Positions 14,995 to 22,976 of a DNA stretch of 42,094 bases are shown here, in pieces. Under the pieces are notes generated by a model. It made no database searches, had not been told where the DNA came from, and worked only from the letters and a program-made list of their open reading frames with translations. Made by a program: the position numbers and the translations under genes. Numbering within the stretch: position 1 is the stretch's first letter; each line of letters opens with the position of its first letter. The DNA is from SAR202 cluster bacterium bin16 (GTDB lineage Bacteria > Chloroflexota > Dehalococcoidia > Lucifugimonadales > Australimonadaceae): contig MPMJ01000027.1 in NCBI GenBank assembly GCA_002238425.1, positions 1 through 42,094 of the forward strand, given 5' to 3'.

Positions 14995-17037
14995 TCAGTG
15001 TTGCCAGGCGACCAGGGGTATCTCACGCCGCCGCTCGGCGATGCGGAACTTCAGCTTCTTGCTCGGCTTCATCGACGGGATCGGGTTGAACTTGAGCTTG
15101 TAGTTCGAGGGGAACACTTCGATGTTGAAATAGTGCGCGATCATCAGCACGTTGATGGCCAACTGCAGCTCCATCCACCGGGTGCCGAGACAGGTGTGCG
15201 TGCCCAGCCCGTAGGGGGCATACCCGGGACTGAGGTGCTCGTTGCGTGGCGCCTTGTAGCGGTCGATGTCGAAGGTGAAGGGGCCAGGGAAGATGTCCTC
15301 CATGTAGTGCGTCGCCGTTGTGGCGATGAAGACCTGTGATCCCACCGGCAGTTCGTAGTCCTCCACCACGCACGTATTCATCACGTTCCGTATGGACATC
15401 GGGACGATGGGGTATATGCGCACGGTCTCCATAAGGAAGCGGTGCGTGACGTCTATCGCCTGCAGGGTGAATTCCTCGCCGTCGGGGTCGCCGTTGCCGA
15501 AGAGGGCATCGGCTTCACGCTGGATCTCCCGGTAGAGATCGGGCTGCGACGCCATGGCGTAGAGCGCGAAACTGAACGCGTCGCCAAGGTACACGCTGGC
15601 GATCAACGCCGCCGAAAGCTGGAAGCGCAGGGTCGTCTCCGGCACGAACTGCGGATCGCTTGCGTGCAGGCTGAGCCAGTCGTCCGCGAGGTCCCGCGGG
15701 GACCCGGCCCGTTGCGCTGGTGTATGGACGCTCTGGACCCGTTCCAGGAGGGTATCCACGGCCTTTGCCCGGCGTTTCATGCCCGGAGTGCGGAGCATGA
15801 ACTTGGGGAGGGCCTTCATGATGTGCGTGAGGAGCGCCCGCTCCTTGTACTTCGCCAAGTCGTCGAAGATGTCCTGGGAATCGACGCTGACGAAGAGCGG
15901 CGAGAGTTGCGCGTTGATCATCCGCCGGCTCATGCTCGTCGCAGGGTAGGCGTCTCCAACCTTCCAGCCGGCCATGTGGTTCCGGGCATGGCGGTAGAGG
16001 ATGTTCAACTGTCCTTCCAACCTCCCGCGGGAGTACGCCGGTGACATGGACTTACGAAGCCGGAAATGATCGGCGCCGTCCATCGAAGGCATCACTCCGT
16101 TCGCGCCGTAGACCTTCTCGAAGTCGGAGAAGTAGTCCTTCGCTCTCAGGTACATGCGCCCGTGCCGGTGCACCCAGTGGTTCGTGTCCGTCCCGGCGAG
16201 GAAGATCATCGGCTTCCTGAATGGTGGATGTATCTTGAACACCGGCCCGTACTCCTTTGCGAGGTTCGCAAAGAGCGCGGCGATATTCCCACTGCGAAGG
16301 TGAGGACTGAACAGCATCTTGCGCAGCGAAACGGTCGGGATCTTCTTGGTGAAGGCGGAACGTTGAAGCAGCGGACCGGCGATGTTCTGAGAGACTGCCT
16401 CGGCGATGGACCGGCCGATCAGGTCCATCCTGCAGATGGCCTGGATGCGCTGCTCTATCTCGTCGTCGAGTTGGAACATGAAGCGGAAGACGTCGCATGT
16501 ATCGATGAGGGCGATGATGATGACGTCTCGCGGATCGGGAATCTCGTTGTTGAGGATTACCTTGCTGATGCGCGTCCTGACGAATTGGGCCGCTGTGCCT
16601 GTTGAGGAGGTGTTGGAGAGTTCTGCCTGCACGACGGTGCGGGACAATGTCCAGAACTCGCCGTCATGGTGTTCCAGGATGTTGAGGTCTACGAGGCGGT
16701 CCAGCGTCAGATCGACGATGGCCTCTGCGCGGGGCGCGAGTCGTTCGATCCAGTACTGGGTGTTGTGCCGGGCGGGTTCGTCCGCGATCTCCTTGAGGAT
16801 AGGGTCCAGTGCGGGGTCACCCGTCTCACTCCGGTCGACGATGAACAGGGATTCCACGTCCGTGTCGATGCGGCCCATGAGGGAGAGTTCCGCGAGTACG
16901 GCGCCGGCGACAGTGCAGTTCAGGTCCCAGCCGGGCACCTGGTGGAAGTAGCCGCTCTCCTCGTTGAGGAGCATCAGGATGAGCTCTTCAGGCAAGCTCA
17001 GCGTCTGGGTCGTCACACCCTCTGTGGAAAGAGTCAT
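14995..17037 (-). CDS. GPP34 domain fused to a cytochrome P450
   Basis: One uninterrupted frame of 680 residues joins two unrelated domains. Residues about 13-220 are a GPP34/GOLPH3-like domain (LSLPEELILMLLNEESGY, then LAELSLMGRID, IADEPARHNTQYWI, LVDLNILE, PDPRDVIIIALIDTCDVF); in eukaryotes this fold binds phosphoinositides at the Golgi membrane. Residues about 240-675 are a P450: ExxR is Glu537-Arg540 (METVRIYP) and the haem loop is YGLGTHTCLG with Cys616 as thiolate ligand. The I-helix reads YLGDAFSF (Gly485-Asp486-Ala487), so the usual Thr of the D/E-T pair is missing. ATG 17037 has AGGGG upstream; GTG 17079 is an alternative start. It converges on the methyltransferase gene, ending 21 bases away. 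Role inferred: membrane-associated oxidation of a lipid, perhaps a sterol. Confidence 0.88.
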   Translation of the reverse strand: MTLSTEGVTTQTLSLPEELILMLLNEESGYFHQVPGWDLNCTVAGAVLAELSLMGRIDTDVESLFIVDRSETGDPALDPILKEIADEPARHNTQYWIERLAPRAEAIVDLTLDRLVDLNILEHHDGEFWTLSRTVVQAELSNTSSTGTAAQFVRTRISKVILNNEIPDPRDVIIIALIDTCDVFRFMFQLDDEIEQRIQAICRMDLIGRSIAEAVSQNIAGPLLQRSAFTKKIPTVSLRKMLFSPHLRSGNIAALFANLAKEYGPVFKIHPPFRKPMIFLAGTDTNHWVHRHGRMYLRAKDYFSDFEKVYGANGVMPSMDGADHFRLRKSMSPAYSRGRLEGQLNILYRHARNHMAGWKVGDAYPATSMSRRMINAQLSPLFVSVDSQDIFDDLAKYKERALLTHIMKALPKFMLRTPGMKRRAKAVDTLLERVQSVHTPAQRAGSPRDLADDWLSLHASDPQFVPETTLRFQLSAALIASVYLGDAFSFALYAMASQPDLYREIQREADALFGNGDPDGEEFTLQAIDVTHRFLMETVRIYPIVPMSIRNVMNTCVVEDYELPVGSQVFIATTATHYMEDIFPGPFTFDIDRYKAPRNEHLSPGYAPYGLGTHTCLGTRWMELQLAINVLMIAHYFNIEVFPSNYKLKFNPIPSMKPSKKLKFRIAERRREIPLVAWQH

Positions 17038-17197
17038 CAGCCCCTGTTCCTGTGCACCATCGCGATACTCTAGGGCCACTTACGCCTGCTGCACTTGTAG
17101 CCAGTATGACTCTCCAAACTGGAGGGTGTCAACGCCATATCGAGACCACCACATCCCGCTCCGGCGGTAGTAGTTGGGAGCAAGCGAAGGAGTGTCT

Positions 17198-17218
17198 CGT
17201 TCCACAGAACTGGGAACG
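17198..17218 (-). terminator. Weak hairpin below the PqqC-like gene
   Basis: CGTTCC (17198-17203) pairs with GGAACG (17213-17218) over a nine-base loop, about 20 bases past the stop of the PqqC-like gene on its own strand. No T-run follows. It may mark a transcript end; six pairs could also arise by chance. Confidence 0.25.
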
Positions 17219-17236
17219 CAGCACTCGCGTGTTCCG

Positions 17237-18052
17237 CTAGGCCGAGGGAGGCTCCTCTTCGTAGAGAGAGACGGGCACCCGGACGGGGAGTTCGCCCGTG
17301 GTGATCGCGGCGTGGACAGGCTGAACGTACTGATAGTCGATGTCCAGCCGGTAGCGGAATGCTCGGGCCGCGGTGAGTTGCCGCTCTGTTGTAAAGGCCC
17401 ACTCTACGAGCGTCGACTCCTCCCAGCCCAGGTCTTCTTCCGCATCCTGGGTGAAGCGGTCGAAGAACTCCAGGTGCTCTGCCGGGATGCCGTACTGTGT
17501 CTGCAGGGCTTCGCCCGCCTTGCCCATGGTGTCCCTGGCCAGCAGGTCGCTTGCGAACAACCCCGCGATGCCGTCGAGCCATGACCACTCCCACCACCGC
17601 GTGCACAGGGAGAGCGTGGACACGGCGAAGTAGGAGCGGGTGAAGTTACGCCACGCCGTAACCTCCTCACGTTCGAGGCCCAGACCCTCGCAGAAGCGCA
17701 TCCACAACTCCTCGTAGGCGGGCGTGGTCCAGCCGACGAGGTCGTTCACGATGTCCCGGCCTTCGATCTTGACGAGTTTCCTCAGTTCATGGGTGCGGGA
17801 TGCCTCGTCGTTGTTCTTGACGTAGAGCGCGGCGGTGCTGAATTGCAGGCCGTGGTCCAGATAGTAGTAATGGTTTTTCGCCCACAACTGGAGGTCGTCC
17901 CGGGTCAGAGAACCGTCGTAGAGGAGCTGGTAGAACGGCGGCGGTTCGGGGTACCGCTCCGCCCGCTGCCGGTGGAGCAGTTCGATGAACTCCGGCCCCG
18001 GGAGGGGCGGGTCCTTCAGGTCGTCGGCGCTGTAAGGGGGGTGGTTCAGCAT
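17237..18052 (-). CDS. PqqC/TenA-like haem-oxygenase-fold protein
   Basis: A 271-residue all-helical protein of the haem-oxygenase-like superfamily that includes PqqC, TenA and di-iron oxidases. Family features are HYYYLDHGLQF (about 61-71), LVKIEGRDIVNDLVG (93-107), LWMRFCEGLGL (116-126) and the late helix FFDRFTQDAEEDLGWEE (196-212). The His-x-x-x-Asp-x-x-His iron motif expected in that helix is degenerate here, so like PqqC it may work without iron, or have lost catalysis. ATG 18052 has GAGGGG upstream. It shares its direction with a second protein of the same fold 102 bases upstream, so the two may form a pair. Substrate unknown; ring oxidation is a family role, not shown here. Confidence 0.75.
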   Translation of the reverse strand: MLNHPPYSADDLKDPPLPGPEFIELLHRQRAERYPEPPPFYQLLYDGSLTRDDLQLWAKNHYYYLDHGLQFSTAALYVKNNDEASRTHELRKLVKIEGRDIVNDLVGWTTPAYEELWMRFCEGLGLEREEVTAWRNFTRSYFAVSTLSLCTRWWEWSWLDGIAGLFASDLLARDTMGKAGEALQTQYGIPAEHLEFFDRFTQDAEEDLGWEESTLVEWAFTTERQLTAARAFRYRLDIDYQYVQPVHAAITTGELPVRVPVSLYEEEPPSA

Positions 18053-18154
18053 CGCTATCCCCTCGCGTGGCTATGTTGACGGCGAGCCTGCATGACGCGT
18101 GAGCGCATGCTGACGATGGGGCGCATCGAGATACGCCGTGAGACGAGACCCCGG

Positions 18155-18868
18155 CTACCGGCGTTGCAGCCTGAAGATGAACACCCGCCGCAGCCGCTCC
18201 TGCAGGTCCGGTGTGTCCACGAAGGCTCGGGTAACGTCTTCACCGAAGACGACGTGGTCTGCGTCTGCCCCGATAGGCGAGTGCTCATGCTGATTGAGCA
18301 TGGCCCGATCGATGTCCTTGATGCCAAGCTTCTCGTAGAGCTGCCTGGTCTCCTCGAGGTCCTGAACCATCTGCTCTCGCACCTCAGGGAGCCGCTTCTC
18401 ACCCTCGCCCACCAGCGCGCTGCCCAGAAGGACGGGCCAGGGCTCGGTGCGGTGCATCCAGTAGTACCAGCCGTTGGATACGAGCTCCTCGGGCGCCCAA
18501 TCGCTCTTCTCCAGCGCGTCGATCTCTTCCTTGGGAAGGCCGAACTCTTCGGAGTGCCAGCGGCTCAGCGTGGGGTGGCTGGGCACAGGCCCTCCGACGG
18601 TGTCCTGACCGCCCTCGTCGATGAGCTTGCGGAGCTGGAAGCGGCGCACATCCTTGTTGGTGGTGTTGATGTAGCGCTCGCCTTCGAAGCGGTGGTTGCC
18701 GTCGCCGCCCTGGTGGGCGCGGCGTTTGCGCTCGGCGATCGCCTCGATCGTGGTTGCTTTCGATCGTGCAGGGTGGCCCTGCTTCCACTCGGCCCGGATG
18801 TCCTCGAGCCCGTCCATCAGTTCGTCGGGGGAGAGCTGGTCACGGCCCCATCGCTTCGTGGTTGCCAT
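18155..18868 (-). CDS. Haem-oxygenase-fold iron oxidase-like protein
   Basis: A 237-residue helical protein related to its neighbour at 17237-18052: QLRKLIDEGGQDTVGG (78-93) followed by LSRWHSEEFGLPKEEI corresponds to LVKIEGRDIVND and LWMRFCEGLGLEREEV in the neighbour. Unlike the neighbour it keeps His residues and an Asp in the late helix (LNQHEHSPIGADADHVVFGE, His194, His196, Asp203, His205), which look like metal ligands of haem-oxygenase-like di-iron oxidases. ATG 18868 has AAGGAGT upstream. It lies between the amidohydrolase and the other PqqC-like gene, all on the same strand with short gaps, so it belongs to the same transcript (inferred). The reaction is unknown. Confidence 0.68.
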   Translation of the reverse strand: MATTKRWGRDQLSPDELMDGLEDIRAEWKQGHPARSKATTIEAIAERKRRAHQGGDGNHRFEGERYINTTNKDVRRFQLRKLIDEGGQDTVGGPVPSHPTLSRWHSEEFGLPKEEIDALEKSDWAPEELVSNGWYYWMHRTEPWPVLLGSALVGEGEKRLPEVREQMVQDLEETRQLYEKLGIKDIDRAMLNQHEHSPIGADADHVVFGEDVTRAFVDTPDLQERLRRVFIFRLQRR

Positions 18869-18932
18869 ATCTCTACTCCTTCTTGCGCGACGTTAGCGGC
18901 AGATTACTCCACGTTCACCGGTTCCTCAACAT

Positions 18933-20048
18933 TCAGGCGGTGCGGTGCTTCGGACGCGCGCTGGCTCCGAAGTCCCGGTGGTGCTCCAGCCAGTTCTCGA
19001 CTTCGGTGCGGTCCTCGGACGGGTCGGGCGGAGCAGGAGGCTCGCCATTGTTGTAGACCCTGGCCGCCGTGCGCCAGACAACCTTCTCTTGCACCTCGGC
19101 AGGGAGTCCTCCTAACTCCTCGGGGATGAGGATATTGGAGTCCGGCCACGTGCATGCGGGGTGAGGATAGTCGTTGGACCACATGAAGTTGTCTTGGCCG
19201 AAGTCCTGCAGGAGATATGCGCCGACGGCGTCGCTGATGAAGGTGCAGTAGACCTGCCGCTTGAAGTACTCGCTGGGCGGCATGGACAGGGTGCTGCGAC
19301 GGCTCATCGTGTAGTGGTCGGCCTCTTGGAGCCAGAAGGGGACCCAACCCGCGCCCGCCTCTGCGACCGCGACGTTCAGGCGCGGGTGACGCTCGAGCAC
19401 CCCGGAGGCGATGATGTGCAGCAGCGAGTTCATCGCGTCGTTCTTGTGCCCGTTGATCGAGTGGATCGGGATTCCCGCCGGGTCGCGCTCGCGGGACTCG
19501 GCTCGTCCGTTGATGTGCATATTGACCGTCGCGCCAAGCTCCTCGGCGGCAGCCCAGAAGGGCTCGTACCGTTCGTCGCTGTAAGGCAGCCTCTCAGGCG
19601 GCGCGATCCAGATGTCGACACCCCTCAGCCCGGCCTCGATGAACCGCCGCATCTCTTCGGTGGCATGCTCCACGTTCCAGAGCGAGACCATGCCCAACCC
19701 CCAGTACCGGTGAGGAGCCACGCTGCAGAAGTCGATCATCCAGTCGTTGTAGACGCGCAGGTGCGCCTCCTGGAGTTCGTGGTCGTCGATGAGCCATGCG
19801 CGGACAGCGAAAGTCGGGTAGAGCACTTCGGCGCTGACGCCGTCGAGCGCGAGGTCCTTCAACCGCTCGTAGGGGTCCCAACAGCCCGCACGCAGGAGAT
19901 GGTTGGTCTCGAACGGCCTCTCTTTGACCTGCAGCGCGCGCGAGCGGAACTTCATGGGAAGCTCCTTCTCCCAGAGATCGGGAGGTTCGCCCATGTGGGA
20001 GTCGGCGGAGATACGGAACTCTTGAAGCGAGGGCTCCTCACTGCTCAA
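18933..20048 (-). CDS. Amidohydrolase family 2 (ACMSD-like) metal hydrolase/decarboxylase
   Basis: A 371-residue TIM-barrel enzyme of the amidohydrolase-2 group, which holds ACMSD, resorcylate and related decarboxylases and hydrolases. The first metal motif is ADSHMGEPPDLW (D16-S-H18 instead of H-x-H, as often seen in this group), then VNMHING in the middle, AGAGWVPFWLQEAD, and the catalytic Asp region WSNDYPHPACTWPDS. Length is normal. The start appears to be TTG at 20048, with GGAG at the right distance; no in-frame ATG exists before the metal motif. It is the first gene of a minus-strand group with the two haem-oxygenase-fold genes, and is divergent from a Rieske oxygenase. It probably decarboxylates or hydrolyses an aromatic or ring-cleavage intermediate. 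Confidence 0.85.
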   Translation of the reverse strand: MSSEEPSLQEFRISADSHMGEPPDLWEKELPMKFRSRALQVKERPFETNHLLRAGCWDPYERLKDLALDGVSAEVLYPTFAVRAWLIDDHELQEAHLRVYNDWMIDFCSVAPHRYWGLGMVSLWNVEHATEEMRRFIEAGLRGVDIWIAPPERLPYSDERYEPFWAAAEELGATVNMHINGRAESRERDPAGIPIHSINGHKNDAMNSLLHIIASGVLERHPRLNVAVAEAGAGWVPFWLQEADHYTMSRRSTLSMPPSEYFKRQVYCTFISDAVGAYLLQDFGQDNFMWSNDYPHPACTWPDSNILIPEELGGLPAEVQEKVVWRTAARVYNNGEPPAPPDPSEDRTEVENWLEHHRDFGASARPKHRTA

Positions 20049-20177
20049 AGGACCACTCCATAGGTATCCGGATTGGCGCCATCATAAGCCGAGGCAGGAG
20101 CCGTAACAACTGCGCCGAACGGGAATGGTTGTCGCACTCTGCGCTGGCTGACTTGCATGCACCTTTTCTACTGAGTA

Positions 20178-20200
20178 ACCTCGCCTTTAGGTCGCGAGGT
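20178..20200 (+). promoter_or_regulatory. Leader hairpin covering the Rieske ribosome-binding site
   Basis: ACCTCGC (20178-20184) pairs with GCGAGGT (20194-20200) over a nine-base loop. The 3' arm contains the GAGGT of the ribosome-binding site for ATG 20206, so folding would hide it. Translational control is possible; the seven-pair stem is modest. Confidence 0.35.
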
Positions 20201-20205
20201 GAAGC

Positions 20206-21456
20206 ATGCTGACCCGCGAGGAGAACGACCTCCTGACTCAGGTTGGTCCGGGGACGCCCGGCGGCGCGCTCATACGCCGCTATTGGCAGCCCGTAGCGCT
20301 CAGCTCTGAGATTCCTCCGGGTAGCGCCCCTCTTCCTGTGCGCCTACTCGGCGAAGACCTCGTGCTCTTCCGCGATCAGTTCGACCGCTTCGGCCTGCTT
20401 GGCATCCATTGCGCCCATCGTGCAGCCGACCTCAGCTACGCCCGGATAGAGGACGGAGGGTTGAGGTGCCTCTACCATGGCTGGCTCTACGACATCCACG
20501 GCAACTGCCTGGAGCAACCCGGCGAACCGGAAGGCAGCACTTTCAAGGACAAGGTGCAGCACCTGGCCTACCCGATAGCTGAGCGTGGCGATCTGGTTTT
20601 CGCCTACCTCGGTGGCGGCGAACCGCCGTCGTTGCCTCCCTACGAGGCGTTCGACGTGCCGCCTGGGCAGCGCTCCGTCTACAAGGTGTTCCAGGACTGC
20701 AACTATCTCCAGGGCAACGAAGGCAATATCGACCCCCAGCACCTCTCGTTCCTCCACCGCCTGAGCCGCTCGGGCGACCTTAATCAGACCCTGAACGCCC
20801 GGGTTACCGCGCCTCACCTCGAACTGGAGGACACGGACTTCGGCATCCGCATCTACGCGGTGCGGAAAGTGGACGAGGAGAACAGCTACGTAAGGGTCAC
20901 GAACTTCGTCATGCCCAACCTGGCGGCGGTGGCGGGCGACGCCGAGGGGTACAGCATCAACTGGCACGTTCCCATCGACGACACGCACCATTGGCGCTAC
21001 GGCATCCGGTTCAACCGTACGCAGCCCATACGTCCGCAGCAGAATGCCCGCTCCGAAGAGATCGGTGAGGACTTCCGCCTCATCCGCAACGAGTCGAACC
21101 GCTACCGGCAGGACCGCGAGTCCATGAAGAACAGGGAGTTCATCGGGATGGGGCAGAACTTCGTCGTCCACGATACGTGGGCCACGCAGGGTGAAGGCGC
21201 CATCCAGAACCGCACCACGGAGCACCTTGGATACACGGACATGGCCATCGCGGCGGCTAGACGGATGCTGCTGAAGGCTGTGCGCGACGTACAGGAGGGG
21301 CAGGACCCGGTCCACGTCATCCGTGACCCAGAGAAGCGTTCCGAGAACCTGGGTATCTACGTCCGGAACGATATCGTGCTCCCCTCTTCCGTCGACTGGC
21401 ATCGCTACTGGGAGAACGACGCGGCCCGCGAGCTGGCGACCAGCACCCACCGGTAA
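20206..21456 (+). CDS. Rieske aromatic oxygenase, phthalate-4,5-dioxygenase-like
   Basis: A 416-residue terminal oxygenase. Rieske cluster ligands are Cys69-x-His71 (CAHRAADLSY) and Cys88-x2-His91 (CLYHGW). The non-haem iron site is GNIDPQHLSFLH (Asp176, His179, His184). The N-terminal MLTREENDLLTQVGPGTP and RRYWQPVALS are typical of the phthalate-type single-component family. It is clearly paralogous to the protein at 27802-29088, with iron-site residues at identical positions. GAGGTGA precedes ATG 20206. It is followed after 34 bases by a UbiD-like gene on the same strand, so oxygenation and decarboxylation of the same aromatic or heteroaromatic acid is a reasonable guess. The reductase partner is not in the window. 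Confidence 0.9.
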   Translation: MLTREENDLLTQVGPGTPGGALIRRYWQPVALSSEIPPGSAPLPVRLLGEDLVLFRDQFDRFGLLGIHCAHRAADLSYARIEDGGLRCLYHGWLYDIHGNCLEQPGEPEGSTFKDKVQHLAYPIAERGDLVFAYLGGGEPPSLPPYEAFDVPPGQRSVYKVFQDCNYLQGNEGNIDPQHLSFLHRLSRSGDLNQTLNARVTAPHLELEDTDFGIRIYAVRKVDEENSYVRVTNFVMPNLAAVAGDAEGYSINWHVPIDDTHHWRYGIRFNRTQPIRPQQNARSEEIGEDFRLIRNESNRYRQDRESMKNREFIGMGQNFVVHDTWATQGEGAIQNRTTEHLGYTDMAIAAARRMLLKAVRDVQEGQDPVHVIRDPEKRSENLGIYVRNDIVLPSSVDWHRYWENDAARELATSTHR

Positions 21457-21490
21457 GTGTTCGGACCACCAGTGCTGAAAGGAGCACCTC

Positions 21491-22963
21491 GTGACGACAT
21501 CAGAACCGACCGGGCCGATCTTCGACGGCCTGCAGGAGTACGTGGCCGCATGCCAGGAGATCGATGACTACCACGTCATCGAGGGAGTCGACTGGGATGA
21601 AGAGCTCGGAGCGCTCGTCGAGGCCGTCGCCGAAACGATACCGAATGCGCCCATGCTCATATTCGACAAGGTGAAGGGGTACCCGGAGGGCTACCGCCTG
21701 GTGTCGCTGGTCGGTGCGTCGTACAAACGGGCTGCGCTGGCGCTCGGGTTACCGGTCGACAAGAGCCGCGACGAACTGGCAGAGCTGGCGTCGCAGCGGC
21801 TCAGGGCGATCAAGCCTATCCCTCCGAATGAGGTTCCTGCCGGCCCCGTGATGGAGAACGTGATGGAGGGCGAGGAAGTCGACCTCTGGCGCTTCCCCGT
21901 TCCCCGGTACCACGCCTCGGATGGCGGGCGCTACATCGGCACCGGCGACTCGCTCATCAACCAGGACCCCGAGAGCGGCTACGTCAACATGGGCACCTAC
22001 CGGATGGAGGTCCACGACAAGAACACACTGGGACTCTGGATGAGTCCGGGCCAGCAGGGCCGGCTTATCTGCAACAGCTACTGGGAGAAGGGCGAGGCCT
22101 GTCCGGTGGTCGCTACCTTCGGCACCGACCCGCTCACGTGGATGGCGTCCCACGGACGCTCTCCCTGGGGAGAATCGGAATTGGACCACGCCGGTGGCCT
22201 GCGCGGAAGGCCGGTCGACGTCATCAAGGGCCCCATCACCGGTCTGCCCATCCCTGCTCATGCGGAGATCGCCATCGAAGGTGAGGTTCCCCCGCCGTGG
22301 GAGGAGGCACGGGATGAAGGACCCTTCGGGGAGTGGCCCGGCTACTACTCCGGCGGCACCCTCGGCACGGGCGAACCGCAGCCGGTCATCCGCGTGAAAG
22401 CGGTCTATTTCCGTAACAACCCCATCATCCTGAGCCAGGCCCCGATGTGGCCCGGCGCGCGACAGACAGGTCTTCCCATGGGCGCTGGCCGCGGCGGCGC
22501 GGCTGACCTTGCCCGCGCGGGTGTCTCGCACGTCGTGGCAGTGGGCACGCCTTTCGCGTACATGCGGGTTATTGCCATCAAGCAGCAGTACCCCGGTCAT
22601 GCGAAGCAGGCCGCCATGGCCGCCGCGGCGAACACGCGCAACGGACGCTGGATCGTCGTCGTTGACGAGGACATCGATCCAGAGGACCTGAAAGAGGTGC
22701 TCTGGGCCATGACGACGCGCTGCGACCCGGAGACCGACATCGAGATCCTGAGAGGGATGTGGAGCACACCGCTGGACCCGCTGGTCTCAGCGCGGCCCGA
22801 CAAGAAGGAGTCCGGCGACCACACCAACAGCCTCGCGGTCTACTACGCGGTCAGGCCGTTCCATCGCAAGGACCAGTTCCCGGGAGTGAGCCGAAGCCCC
22901 AGGGAGCTCAGGCAGCGCGTGATGAAGAAGTACGGGGACATCCTGCCGTTCCCGAACCTGTGA
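21491..22963 (+). CDS. UbiD-like prenylated-FMN (de)carboxylase
   Basis: A 490-residue UbiD-family protein that would reversibly decarboxylate an unsaturated or aromatic acid with prenylated FMN. The active-site set is intact: Arg171 in NMGTYRMEV, and Glu276 and Glu281 in DEGPFGEWPGY, matching the Arg-Glu-Glu set of fungal Fdc1. Other family segments are LIFDKVKGYPEGYRLV near the N-terminus and WIVVVDEDIDPEDLKEVLWAM in the C-terminal part. The start is GTG 21491, with AAAGGAG upstream. It is paired with the Rieske gene 34 bases upstream. The flavin prenyltransferase UbiX needed for the cofactor is not in this window. It converges with the ABC permease, 13 bases apart. Confidence 0.9.
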   Translation: MTTSEPTGPIFDGLQEYVAACQEIDDYHVIEGVDWDEELGALVEAVAETIPNAPMLIFDKVKGYPEGYRLVSLVGASYKRAALALGLPVDKSRDELAELASQRLRAIKPIPPNEVPAGPVMENVMEGEEVDLWRFPVPRYHASDGGRYIGTGDSLINQDPESGYVNMGTYRMEVHDKNTLGLWMSPGQQGRLICNSYWEKGEACPVVATFGTDPLTWMASHGRSPWGESELDHAGGLRGRPVDVIKGPITGLPIPAHAEIAIEGEVPPPWEEARDEGPFGEWPGYYSGGTLGTGEPQPVIRVKAVYFRNNPIILSQAPMWPGARQTGLPMGAGRGGAADLARAGVSHVVAVGTPFAYMRVIAIKQQYPGHAKQAAMAAAANTRNGRWIVVVDEDIDPEDLKEVLWAMTTRCDPETDIEILRGMWSTPLDPLVSARPDKKESGDHTNSLAVYYAVRPFHRKDQFPGVSRSPRELRQRVMKKYGDILPFPNL

Positions 22964-22976
22964 CTGATCCGACCGC

